DNA of 64,000 nt from Lomentospora prolificans (lineage: Eukaryota; Ascomycota; Sordariomycetes; Microascales; Microascaceae). The first letter of the stretch is position 1; each line of letters opens with the position of its first letter. The position numbers and the translations under genes were made by a program. The stretch lies in NCBI GenBank assembly GCA_029532625.1, contig JARFXM010000006.1, positions 1,674,001-1,738,000 of the forward strand. Direction: 5' to 3'. The notes under the pieces were generated by a model. The model did no database searches. It saw nothing but the letters and a program-made list of their open reading frames with translations, and was not told the DNA's origin. This document shows positions 1-11,987 of this stretch, in pieces.

Positions 1-3000
1 TTATGCCGAAGGGGGGGGAACAAAAATGCGATTTGAGACTCCTCCCAGAGATTCGATGTTGGGGGATCACCGCCCGGGTCCAAAATCTCACTGCCACCCG
101 GCTTAAACTTTCAAACGCATGGTCGTGAGTGATAACAAGGCTTAGCTATAATACGCGATCAGGAAACATTAAAAAGTTCAAGCCAGCCCTGTGCGCTCAT
201 AGACACTGCAAGGCCACTTTTTTTTTTTTTTTTTCCTTTTCTTTTTTTTTCGATTTTGGTTTTAGGTGGACGCTAGTGGCTCGGCAGTCCACGCCAAGAC
301 TGTAGAAATGACTCGGGGCCAGAGTCGGGCATCAATCGTTGGTAGCATTGATGGATCCCTTGATCGGTTGTGGCCTTGTCTTTTATTCGGTTTTGCTGCT
401 GGGGGTGGGGGAGGACCAGCGCACGGCAAGCTGGGGCCTTTGTTAATCAGGGTTTAGCTGAGATCTCCATGCCGTTATTGACATGTTAGTTTTTGATAAG
501 CATATAGATTGCGGGAAATTCTTCAAAGGGCCGAGGGGAAGTGCACAAGAGTGATTTTCGGCGGAAACCTGGTACGACTCTTGACAAACCGAGTGCGTAA
601 CCGAGAATCCTCCTTCGCATGTTTCTGGAAATCAATGCAACCTGCTCCATTGTAGAGCAGCACAAACTGGCTCTCCTCCTATGTTAGAGTCAAAATTGTA
701 CTGTAAACTTAGCGATGATTTTCCCACAAAATGGAAGAAGCCACCACTCGTATTCTCCACACAGCAAGCTGCAAAGTATGCGAAGAGAGGGGTGCCCCGT
801 TCAACGGTCTTAGTTGTCATGGCGCTGTCGAAAATGGCATGGAACATTTTCCCCGCTAGGCATTAGAGTTGAGCCCCAGTAGGGACTAGCTCGGTCGTCG
901 CCCGTGATGATCACCAAAATGATTCCCACCTCTACGAAGTAAAGCGAGGCTAATTGTATCCAGCTACATACGGATATGCTCGCCAACATGCTTACATGTA
1001 CCTAGATGTTGGCAGGTTGGCAGCATTCTTCACCACCGCGCCGGCGAAAATCGCCGACGCGAAGCAAGGTTAACGGCAACGGCCGCTTTGACAATCAGAG
1101 AGTAATTAGCCCAAAATAGAATTAGGTGTAAATCCGAGTTAAGTCGGGCTAAATAAAAATAGCAAAGTTGGTGTGTTGCGGGGAGCAATGCAAGTCTGCG
1201 TGATGTGCAGCGGAGGGACGAACAATATTGAAGCTAAATTAGCCCACAATAGGATGAAGAACATGGGCTAATTGTGCTCCATTCAGACTAAATGTGGGCT
1301 AATTTTATCTCAGGTACGCCGCCGCACCAACTACGTCTTGGCCAGCTCGGTAGGGCCTTTTGGGGAAAGCTGTCGGAAGCGGGATGAGAGAATCCGAAGA
1401 AGGTCAGAATGGAACCATGCCAGTGACGATCACAGGTCGCGGGCGCGCGCGACATGGATACAAGGCAATAGTGTGTGGATGACTTTGCACCTCGAAGCTG
1501 GCAGGTGTGGAGGTGGAGGGCTGCTTGACCATGCACCCAACCGGGACAGGGCGGTGAGCAAGGGAGGGGGGAAAGGGACGAAAAAGCTCGGGCCATTATG
1601 GCTTGCCGGTCCTCAGCAGGAACTCCTTGGCCAGCTGCCGTGCCTCGCGCATGGGATTGGTCGAAAATTCCACAATGGCCCTCCTTTCATAATCAGCTCA
1701 CTAGGACCTTTTCTCCCTCTCTCTGACCATTGTTCTGTCCCACCCTAGTCCCTCTTGCATCTTAGGCCCCACCTCTTCCTCTCATCCCTGCATGGGCCGC
1801 TTCGCACGCTGAGCATATCCCGCCCCCCGTTTCTTTAGCGCAGCTTCCTCGTCGCAATAATTAATGCACGATCTTACGGCACACTAGCCAATCCGCGGAC
1901 GTATCGGACCCTCGCCTATGCTCGTAACCCCTGTTCCATCACACGCGCTAGAATCGGTTGGTCCCGCGTCCCTGTTGGTTCTGCACGAGCCTCGACGTCG
2001 TCACATTGTGCAACCCAATAAGAATCCGCGATGGTCTTTTTTCGACGGTTGTGAACGGAGGGAGGTGGGGAACAGGGATACAAGCTGGTGTGCTGCCCAT
2101 TTCTCCGTCGATATTGCTTGATGAGCACCAGTTCACTTGGTCCGTTGCGATCCTCCCTCCTCCCTCGGTCGAATAAATCATTCACGAGCCGAAGTCAGTG
2201 TACCTTGCCCAGCAACATTGATGGTGGAGGATGCTGACTGGATTTCACCATCAGATGGCAGCGAAAATCCTCTGGAGCGATCCCCCACCATTTAGCCTCA
2301 CGCAGTACCTGTACTTTGCGCCGCAGATAGCCAAAACCCTTCTCTATTGGCGAGTTACGTGGCTTTACTCCAAGGGTTTGTATCGGAGAAACTCGGCGTG
2401 AATGGATATATGGATAGCTATCCAAGGCATTGACTGGCCCTTCGCCAGCCCCATTTTGGCCTCGACCTCGAGGATCACGGCTCGGCAGAAATGGGACCTC
2501 TTTGTCTGCCGTGGAAGGAAGGACAGGTAAAAAAAAGGTGTAGCATAATCTTCGTGCGAGAGTGAGCACCATGTAAAGCATCGCGACGGGGTATTAGTGT
2601 CATTCCCTGCTCTAACAACTGTCCCTCTTCTGGTGCTATGGATTGATATTGGATCACTTTGAACAATGGCCCGCTGATTGCTGTCTCTTTTGACTGTTTG
2701 CGGACGGCTGAGGAGAACGCGCACGCCACGAAAGGATTCATCAGGTCGAGATCCGTCCTGCTATCGCCCAATGAGTAGCGATCGCCCTCAGGTTGTAATT
2801 TGAGCCTGGTCATGACTGTCCGCCCTAACGATGATCGTTTCTCAACTAATACACAGTGCTTTTGTGTTTCACTCACATGATAGGCTGCGTACCCTAGTCC
2901 CCAGCTCTTTACTTCATAATGCCTCTTGTTTACGATGGGCTCACATATCACGACACCTTCCTTTCGCTTCATTGATTGGGGTCGACACTTTTTGGGGTGC

Positions 3001-4240
3001 CGTCAAGCCATGAATGGGATGAGCGTTTCGAAGTGTAACGAGATGGGAGGCTCAGGTGCAGGTGGACACACTATTTCTTGTTCATTTTGTCTGAGATAAT
3101 GTAGGCCCCAGGCCCAGTGGGAAGGCCAGGCCAGCTGTCGCGGCCAGTCCTTTCTAGAAATTTGGAAACTCCCCGGTAGCCTCGGATGCGGATATAGAAC
3201 TTGAAATGGGAAAGGGATGGGGTTGTTGGGGGAACGCCAACGGAAAGGTTGGCAGCCTTGGCCTCAGCCCTTCTTTTTCCATTCAGTCTTCCCTTTTTTT
3301 CTTTTTTCTTTTTTTCTTCATCGTTGTGAATGGGACTGGTACGGTGGGATCACCAAACCCTATGCCTCACGTCGGCTCACCGTATTCACCAACGCGTCTG
3401 TTCTTCGGGATGAAGAGTCGTAGTTCCGCTAAAGAATCTACAAGCGCGACTCTCAGTCGACCTCCCGCTATTATCAATCTTCTATTCTGGGAGCGAGCAG
3501 ATGGGATGGGACGAGATCAGAGTGGGGTTCGCGATCTCGACAAGAAAAGCGCAAGACGGGCGCACAAAGGAGGGAGACTTGCATAGTGAACCAACTGACG
3601 ACCATGCCTAAATTGACCCAAATCTTCCATAGTACCTGCGAAGTAGGTTGGGGGTCCAGAATGGCTGGCCATTACGTAGGACTCTTGGGCATTCGAGCAA
3701 TATGGTACACCAATACTTGTAAGTCGAGAAATTGGCGTGTTCGCTATTAGCGTGGTGCTGGAGAGGAGCGGTAGCGCAGCGGAATGGAGGGTGAGATGGA
3801 TGGAATGTGTCAAGAAATGGAAGCAAATACAGGTACGTACCCGTAAGAAGGTGAGAAGCATGGAGTCAAACAAGCAGCACGGCTGCAAAATAATTGCGTT
3901 GGCCAATGTGTAGGTCCGGCACAACAGTGTAACCCGCATATTGATGGTCACCCCGGCTGCACAACTAGCATGGATGCGGCCAACTTGTCAGCTAGGCCAG
4001 GCCATGATTGGCCTCTCTAAGCGCACATTACCACTTTGAGCAGACAGGCGAGCAGATCCTTCCCGAGTGATGCTCCAAAATTAGAAACAACATTGGACAG
4101 GGACACGCACCATGGGCAGCCAGCCAGATGCGAGAACAGTCCCATCTCACCAGGTCGCGGAGATGAAGGCCAGTCGATATAAGACTTTAAGGCCATCCAT
4201 CACCACCCTCGAGTCTGCTCTCTCGAACCTGCAAGTCAGA
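1..4240. other. intergenic stretch, no gene seen
   Basis: I find no reading frame here that resembles a known protein; the longest frames are about 165 codons and have no recognisable domain. A T-rich tract lies at 218-250. A cluster of short GGGCTAATT motifs at 1104-1304 is listed separately. Base composition is mixed, without the extreme AT richness expected of heavily RIP-mutated transposons. Confidence 0.6.
1104..1304. repeat. cluster of five GGGCTAATT-type motifs in both orientations
   Basis: AATTAGCCC occurs at 1104-1112 and 1237-1245, its reverse complement GGGCTAATT at 1265-1273 and 1296-1304, and a one-mismatch copy GGGCTAAAT at 1146-1154. The copies at 1104 and 1237 share 15 of 16 bases when extended. 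This may be a decayed repeat or a cluster of protein-binding sites; the sequence alone does not decide. Confidence 0.6.
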
Positions 4241-5110
4241 GAAGTTTTCGGGTGTCAAAGTTGTCCAAGTGTCGTTTTGATAAAGTTCTATTTCTTTTGC
4301 TCTATTTCATTTCAATCCTTGCCTCGCTACGACCAATACTACTACTTAACGAATTTCCTTAATTCAAACCAGTGTGCACTTCCGCGATCTCCGATCCTCG
4401 CCTCGCTCCCCCTCCCGATCACACACAAGGTCGCACACTCAACCGCAAGCCGGACTTGCTCTCAGAAATCCACTCATTCCACGCGAACGGGTTTTCGCTG
4501 GCGACAACTACGAAGCAAACGAAACAAATTTCCTAAACCAGTCTGATCTACGACATTTTATTGTTATTATTTTTTTCGTCTTTTTGATTTTACGAACCAA
4601 CACAGACACGCACAACCACCGCGCGCTAGCTGCTGCGAAAATAATTTAATTGTTTCCTTGAGAAGGAATAAGAACAAAAGGGGAGAAAACAAAAAGCCTC
4701 AGACCGGATCTCTCTCGGCGATCTTCCCACTGGAAACGAAGAAAAAGGTCCTGCTGATTTGTGTCCCTTTTGGCCCCCCCTTCTCTTGTCACGCCGTGTG
4801 GTTCTTCTTTTCCCCTCTCGGCCACCCTTGTTCCTGCCCGCTTTCGGTCGGCTCGAATTGTGGTTGTCCATCCCGATACAGTGTCATCTTCGACAGATAT
4901 ACACTGTTTTCAAGCTCACCCCTTCCCCCCTGTCGGCCACCCCCTACCACCCCACCCCTCCCCCGGCCGTCAACCATCGACCGTGCCCAAATCTCGCTCG
5001 CTCGCCCCTCCCACCCCCAGTAACTGGTGCGGAAAGGGTCGCTCTCGCTGCTTGCCATTCGAAGCTCTCTATCAAAGAGAGAAGGTACAGTCCAGAGCAG
5101 AAAATACAAA
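4241..5110 (+). promoter_or_regulatory. pyrimidine-rich promoter/5' leader of the Zn2Cys6 gene
   Basis: The 870 bases before the start codon at 5111 are rich in C and T on the coding strand (for example around 4780-4830 and 4915-5020). CT-rich leaders are common near transcription starts of filamentous fungal genes. Several short upstream frames exist, but I cannot place the transcription start, so whether any is a true upstream ORF is unknown. Confidence 0.45.
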
Positions 5111-7236
5111 ATGGCGACACAACCCCCCAACCACCATCAACAAGCTGCTATCGCGAGGTCATCATCCGTAAACATGGCTGCTGCTCAGTCCGCAAAGCCC
5201 AAGTCGGCTTCCAAGGCCAACACCACGACTAAGACTAAGACTCAGCTGCACCGTCGTTCGAGGACAGGTTAGTTTTATCTTCACTTACACACGTCTTTCT
5301 GCCACTCTCCTCGCAACCACTTTCACCCGCTCGGTGATTCTAATGCAATTGTGCACTAATAGGATGCTACACCTGCCGATTAAGACGGAAGAAGTGCGAC
5401 GAGGGCAGCCCGATGTGCTCTGCCTGCAAACACCTCGGGCTTGTCTGCGAGTACAAGAGGCCAATGTGGTGGAGTAACAACGATGCCCGCAAGCAGAACA
5501 AGGACGACATCAAGAACATCATCAAGCGCAAGAAGCTTTCTGGAAAGTCCACTCACACCATCCAGACCACCGTCACAACACCTCCTAGTCTTTCGCACTC
5601 TCTACCCACTTCCGCAACCCTTTCGGAACCCCTCGACCGAGGCCGGTCCGGCTCAATCGATTCCCACTTCTCTTCTGCATTCAACTTCAACAGCCCCCCT
5701 ACTGAGTATGACGCCTTCAACTCCACGCAATTACACCCGGGCTTCATGTTCAATGCGCCTTTCTACCCCTATGAGATCGATGTAAAGACGGAGAGGCAAA
5801 TGTTTGTTAATGATGTCCCCACAATCAAGGAATCTACGATCTCAACTTTTAGCACAATCCACACCCCTCCACCCCCCGGCACAGTCCTCTCATCTGGCGA
5901 GTGGGCCGAGCAGGTTCTCGAGGAGAGGACGGAGTGTTTCAGCGAGGAGACTCTTAACCCTCACTTCTTCGACTTCTCCCATGGTCCCCCTATGACCTCG
6001 CGCCAGGTGGTGATCGAGCTGGATGAGACCGATCAGCGACTCCTTGATCACTTCATCCAATTCGTGCTCCCCACAATTTTCCCCATTCTTGACAGCAACC
6101 AACACGGGTCTGTGGGGTCCGACTTGGTGCTCCCCGCGCTACAGACCAACCGGTCCTACCTCCACTGCTGCCTCGGCATCGCCGCTCAACACCTCAAGGC
6201 TACTTCCAACATCTCGGAGGACATCGACCAGGACATCATGAGGCACCGCTATGCTACCATCTCTACCCTCTGCGAGGCTCTCAACCAGGATGAGAATCAC
6301 CAGGAGATCCTCGAGGCCACTCTTGGCCTCATCTTCTTCCAGTCGATTGTCGGCCGTCTTGACGACGGTCTTCCCGACATCCCCTGGCATCAGCATTTCC
6401 AGGCAGCCGTCAGCCTCGTTCAGAAGCTTGATCTGCCTCGTCTTGTCTCGGATCCCAACGAGGTCCTCTCCCAGACTCCGTTCAACATGACGCTCACCTC
6501 ATGGATTGACATTATCGGTGCTGCGATGCAAGGAACAGCCCCTATCTTTGCTCATACTTACCGCGAGAAGCACCTTTCTGGTAACCCCAGCCTCGGGCTC
6601 CGCGAGCTCATGGGCTGTGACGACAAGGTCATGTATCTCATCTCGGAAATCGCCTGCCTTGAGGCGCTCAAGCGCGATGGCATGGATGACATGATCCTTT
6701 GCCAGCATGTGCACGCCCTCGGTGACCAGATCGGCCTCACTGAGATCAACGAGCCGGGACCCAAGGCTCCCTTCAACACCAACAGCACACTTTCCCCTAA
6801 GCAGCTCTCGAAGAACATGACTGCGGCGTTCAGGCTTGCTGCCCGCATCTATCTCTGTAGCCTTGTTCCTGGCTTCAACCCAGGCCAGAGCTCGTGCATA
6901 GGCCTCGTTGACAAGCTCACTTCAATCCTTCAATACATCCCATCGGGTCCCCACGGCTTCGACCGAAGCCTCGTTTGGGTCTACCTCATCGGTGGCTCGG
7001 TCAGTCTCCCCGGCAGCTCTTTCCGGGCCTTCTTCGAGGACCGCATGGCACAGCTCGGAGACATGGGCATCTTTGGCGCCATCGGCCGCGTCGCAACCCT
7101 CCTCCGGGAGACGTGGATGCAGACTGAGGCCCAGATCAAGATTGCCACCCCCACCTCGGAGGGTGGCGAGGCAGTTCCCTACATCCACTGGCGGGATATC
7201 ATGCAGCTGAAGGGTTGGGACTTCCTTCTCTTATAA
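5111..7236 (+). CDS. Zn2Cys6 transcription factor with Fungal_trans_2-type region
   Basis: Two exons, 5111-5267 and 5363-7236, encode 676 residues. The 95-base intron has GT and TAG ends in phase 1 and splits a glycine codon just before the zinc cluster. The cluster has six cysteines at residues 54, 57, 64, 71, 74 and 81, exactly the C-x2-C-x6-C-x6-C-x2-C-x6-C pattern of fungal binuclear zinc DNA-binding domains. It is followed by a basic linker rich in K and R (about 95-110) and a Ser/Thr/Pro-rich spacer. From about residue 266 to the end the sequence is mostly helical and resembles the Fungal_trans_2 family (for example the FFQSIVGRLDDG segment). The ATG at 5111 is in a good context (ACAAAATGGCG). 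The protein should be a nuclear regulator; its targets cannot be told from context, as no pathway cluster adjoins it. The family is certain, the ortholog is not. Confidence 0.95.
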
Positions 7237-8384
7237 AGGAAGTTGCCTTCTTCTGCTCTTTTACTTCAATTGTTTATATTTCTTTTTTCTTTTTTCATTC
7301 TCTATGTTCCTAGATGGAATTGCCGCAAGGCAACGATGGATGGAGAGAGCAAATAGCTCAATCGACACTTGGATAACTTTTTTTTGGACAACTTTTGGAC
7401 ACTCGAATGGATGGATGGGAAGGAAGGGTGGTGAAAGGATGATCTCTCCCTTTTTTTTTTCTTTAATATACCATTGCATAGCATGGCAATCGTGGCGTTT
7501 TACTGGGATGTATGGAAGGGGATGACGATGGCTGGAATACCACTGGGAACTATTGAGAGAAGGAGCAGTATAGCCCTCTGACTTAAACGATGAGGTGTAT
7601 CGAAACAATATACTTTGACTGAAAACTCACTCGAAAGTGCCCGATGCAACAGTGCTGTGACATGAATGACGCGCAAAATAGACGACTGGCTTTGTCGTAA
7701 CAGCCGAGAGCTGTGGTGAGGATCAGCGTGACATACCGGGAACCCCCTCTCTTCCCGCCCAGCCTACCCGATATTGCCTAGCATATATTCCAGGTAAAAC
7801 CCCGAGGGACTGACTGTCTCTCGTCTAATTCATCTCAGTGTTTCCCTTCTTCGAATATATTACCACACCTTCTTGCATCCGTCCCTCTCACGTAATTCCG
7901 CTTCCTTCTTGGGCAAGGATTGCTTGCGCTATACGCTCACGTTTTCAGTCGTTCTTACGAACAAAGTAGTCATTAATAGTGGGGGGATCATATAGCAGGT
8001 CCAGTGAAGAGAACGGGAGGAAGAAGGATAAGAAGAAGAAGCAACCAGTGCGTGCCCGGAAGAATAGGAGCACACCTCCCAACGCCGACGCCGCCTCTTT
8101 CCTTCTTACTTGCAAGATTAGGCCATGTGAGTGCGTGTAAGCACCACCCCCGAAAGAGATGGGTTGGAATAGATCTATGGGGGGGGTGGCCACCGGAGGT
8201 GATGTACTATAAAGCTGACCGGGAATTTGCAAGGCGGCGTGTGCTGGAAGGACCGGCTCTTTTAGAAAATAATTCGCTGATATTCCTCGTCCTCGTCCTC
8301 ATCCTCGACCCCTCTTTCCCTCATCTTCGTATTATGCACCTGTATTATCCCGACTAGACGGGGTTCTCCTCTGTTCGTCTGTAT

Positions 8385-8427
8385 CTCTGTGTGTCTCTGT
8401 GTGTGTGTGTGTGTGCCTGTGTGTGTC
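8385..8427. repeat. interrupted TG dinucleotide repeat
   Basis: A run of TG dinucleotides interrupted by CTC and CC. It is an ordinary microsatellite outside any gene I can support. Confidence 0.85.
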
Positions 8428-9516
8428 GGGGTGTAGCTATCGCTGGCTATTACTATATGGTGGATGACTCCCTGTACGACTGGGCACAAAAGGTGTTCTC
8501 GATCCTCCCCTCCCGGAATTGCATCTGCCGCTTATTCTAGACTCAAGCAACTGGAAGCAGTAGTGCTCGAGCGGTGTTTCTCCTTGATTAGGTTGGGAAG
8601 TGGGGAGGAAAGGGAAAACACGGCGACTTAGACGCGGTGCGACCCAAGGTAGTGGGAAATCTCGAACATTTGGAAAGCTGCTGCACGGCGGGAGAAACCA
8701 AGCCAAAGCTGGCTGTTGAGGATATCACGCTGGATCCGGTCGCCTCTTAGACCCACCCTCCTTCTTCCCTCATTCTACCAACCCTCGTCACTCTTCTTTC
8801 CCTTCATAGTCTCTTGCTGGTGATTGGGCCTCGAATGAAGGGGAATGACGGAAAATAGAAAGCAGATGCAGACGCAGGACGCTTTCGTGCTGCAGTCGCT
8901 TTATGTAGGTATGTCCCGGATCGCACATAATGAATGCATTCACGTACTGAAAAGCTACGTTGAAGCGCCGAGCTTCTCAACCATACATTTATTTACCTTT
9001 GCCTTTGGTTCTGCACTGGACTTGGACTGAATGTTGCGATTGCATTGATAGCGGGGGAAGACGTGTAGCAGGTTTAGAGTTCTGCCACGCACCAGAAGGA
9101 GAATGGGCAGCCGAACGGAACGTACGTGGGGGACGAGGGAGGAGGCGAGCACTACGGGCATGCGAGCCAACTAACTGACTGTATCGACACGATCGATACC
9201 AGACACTTCACGACGAACTAGAAGATGGATCTGGCCCTGGCGGAAAGGAACGTTTGTTTCCTCCTACATCCTTAGAGGCCTCTTGGGCTAGTCGGGTCCG
9301 CGAAACCGCACAATGGACAGGTAGCATTTGCCGTTCGCCACACCACGTTTTTAGACCCTTTCCTAGAGAGACCCAATCCGGAACGTGAATGATGGGAAAT
9401 ACCATAGCTTATGAAAAAGGGGGGACTGCACCATAAGTTGCCAGAGGGAGAGGGTGTAGCGTTACTAGAAGCGCAGACAAGGCAAGAAGCGGGACTTTTT
9501 TTTTTTCCGGGCAGGG

Positions 9517-9544
9517 AAAGGGGGCCTTTGTTGAGGCCCCCTTT
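9517..9544. repeat. perfect 11-bp inverted repeat followed by a T run
   Basis: The left arm at 9517-9527 (AAAGGGGGCCT) and right arm at 9534-9544 (AGGCCCCCTTT) pair perfectly around a six-base loop, and three more T follow. As RNA it would form a very stable hairpin with a U tail. Fungal nuclear genes do not use bacterial-type terminators, so its role is unknown. No gene is recognised close by. Confidence 0.8.
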
Positions 9545-9994
9545 TTTCTTTAAATCTTTTTTTATTGGAATCTTGTGAAATATTGCCGGCAAAAAGGGAA
9601 ATGATGGAGCTTTGGACTAGAAGCGGATACGATGGGTGATAGGGAGGATGGCAATGAGGGGCTGGGGGCGGATGCGACCCTGATGGATGTTATGTTGGTG
9701 GCGATTTTGTAAATGGGACGAGTATTAGTCGAGAAAGAAAGAGACAGAGAGATTAGAGCTAGAGAATGAGAGAGACCCGAGAGAGACGGGGAGAGAAATG
9801 AGAAGAGAAAGCTTTTCCGGTCCCGGAGCTGGGTCGAGTCTGGAGAGGAAAAGAGAACAAAAGCGTCGTGTTATGTGCAGTACAGGGTCGAGACGAGAAC
9901 TATGCGTCTCCAGAACGCACATCAATCCATCATTGATCAATCTATCTTGCCGCATATTGCACGACGAATTTCGCGGTCCAGCCCGGGTTCGAAG

Positions 9995-10018
9995 GAGAGA
10001 GAGAGAGAGAGAGAGAGA
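9995..10018. repeat. (GA)12 microsatellite
   Basis: Twelve uninterrupted GA units in intergenic DNA, followed by an A-rich stretch. Confidence 0.95.
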
Positions 10019-11294
10019 AAAATAAAAAGAAGAAAGGGGGTTTGCGGAATTAGTCGAAGTGCTTGCTTCCCGACTAAACTTGACCGCATTTATTATACAT
10101 CTCAAAGCTATATCAAGCCGATGGATTGTAGATGAGTGCTGTCGAGTGGAATCAATTTGATCGCGGCAGAGTACTTGGCTTTTTCAGTTTTCCCGCCTTC
10201 GCCCACACATCCATGCCTCTACTTCAATAGCAATCACTTGTTATCACTATCATTATTATTATCACTATCATTATTCTCCTTCCTGTCTCTCCCCCGCGCA
10301 GTTTTCTCAAGCCGCCTTGCGATCGTTCAAGAACAGCGACAACAGTACTGGAAGCCGGAAAATGCCTAATTAACAGGCGACCGTGCCGCGCGAGACGGCA
10401 GAGCGCAAAAATGAAAAGTAGTATGTTTTCAGAAGAAGAAAAACAATTCCCAGGCGGATAAGCGGGAAGAATCCATGACGGGAACCAGAGGATTTGCGAG
10501 GACGGGGGGCCGAGGAAATGAGGGGCCAACACGGACACAGGTTTTTCCCAGCTATTAAACCTTGTTCTAACCTTTGGTTTTCCTCATCGCACGGGCTACG
10601 GGGTTCTCGCTTTTCTAAAGTCACCTGGCAGAGGCCCGTAGTTGATAGACGGCTCGGACGGTCTTGACCCGGAAGACACTTTAGCGAGGAGGGAGGGGGA
10701 GAAGGGAAGCGCAAAGCGCAACGCGGGACCGGATGAGTGGCGGGTGGGCGTGTAAGTGAGCCGAAAGGCGCGACAATTTCCGACGGCCTTGGATGGTATT
10801 CGACACACCCTGGGCCTCGCTGATTCTACTCATCCTTTCGACAAACGGGGTGAGGACGCCCATCCGGGTATGAGATACGGGAGTGGAGAAAAGTAAAAAC
10901 CATCAAAAGAGTCATCGGTTCAAAGTTGCCCTCAAGGCTCACCGCCCTCAACTCCTTGAAATGACGGGATGGAGAAGAGTCCTCTTCTGGCGGTGATAGG
11001 TTCGTAGGCCTCAACGGAATTTTTTTTGGGATATTTGACTAATACCCAGATGCTCCAGGCGGACAGGCCCAGACCCCAGATCGCAACCCCAACCAAGGCA
11101 CGCCCGACTCGGGTACAAAAGCTCGTGATTTGCAGTACCGTCCAATTGCAATTGCAAAGGTGTCTTCCCGTCTATCTCTCATCGGCCCACTCCATCCCGC
11201 AACGGGTGTTCGCGAAGGGCACAGTAGTCTGAACTGTGGCCAGTGTCCGTGGCTCTGACCTTCTCTTTTGCGCTATTAAGCGAGCAAGGGGAAA

Positions 11295-11314
11295 GGGGGG
11301 GGGGGGGGGGGGGG
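11295..11314. repeat. poly-G tract of 20 bases
   Basis: Twenty consecutive G on the plus strand, preceded by GGGG and AAA. A run this long is rare, prone to length error in sequencing, and able to form G-quadruplex structure. Confidence 0.85.
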
Positions 11315-11965
11315 CGTGTCTACAGAAGAACGAAACGGATAGCCCAGGATAGGAGTGGATAAGAGTCATCAAGGATGATGGAGATGGAGCTAAAATGGAG
11401 CAAAGCCGGCGAAGAGGAAAAGAGAGAGAAAAAAAAGGCGACATGTGTACCTCCACGAGTAAGTTGCAATCGGGGTTCGATCCCAGGTAACGGCGCGTGA
11501 TCGCTCATTACGCCAGCAGCTCACGGGCGCCGGTCGACATCGTGGATCAGTTCACCGCTTGACCGGACTAGGATCGCCTTGCCCATGTAAGAAACACAGC
11601 GAACTGGCGCAGAGTCGGATTGGTCGCAGGGGAAATAGTGGTGCCTAAACAAAAATGTGTCAAATACGTCATGCCCCCATCTAACACCACATGCACATTT
11701 TGCATTTGCATATTCACCTTGTTTTTCGGTCTCAGTGCTAGCCCCCAGATTGTGGTAGAGACTCGTGCACGACCGGCCTAGGGTCAGCCAGCCTCGGCAC
11801 CACCAGTATACGTGCACAGCACACAGGAGCACTCTGTCCCACAGAGCCACTGGCGATGGCCAGCGGTGCTGGCCTGGCGAGGATGCGACGGTCAGCAATG
11901 TACTGGGTCATTGGGTCGTAGGGTCTTTCTTGGCTGGATAGGACCCTTGCTTAGGCGAGAGACCA

Positions 11966-11987
11966 GCGTGCGTGCGTGCGTGCGTGC
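11966..11987. repeat. GCGT tetranucleotide repeat
   Basis: About five and a half tandem GCGT units in intergenic DNA, followed by a CG-rich alternating stretch. Confidence 0.9.

Noticed and set aside
11470..11500. tRNA B-box-like GGTTCGATCCC
   Set aside because: The T stem has two mismatches and no acceptor or anticodon arm can be built around it.
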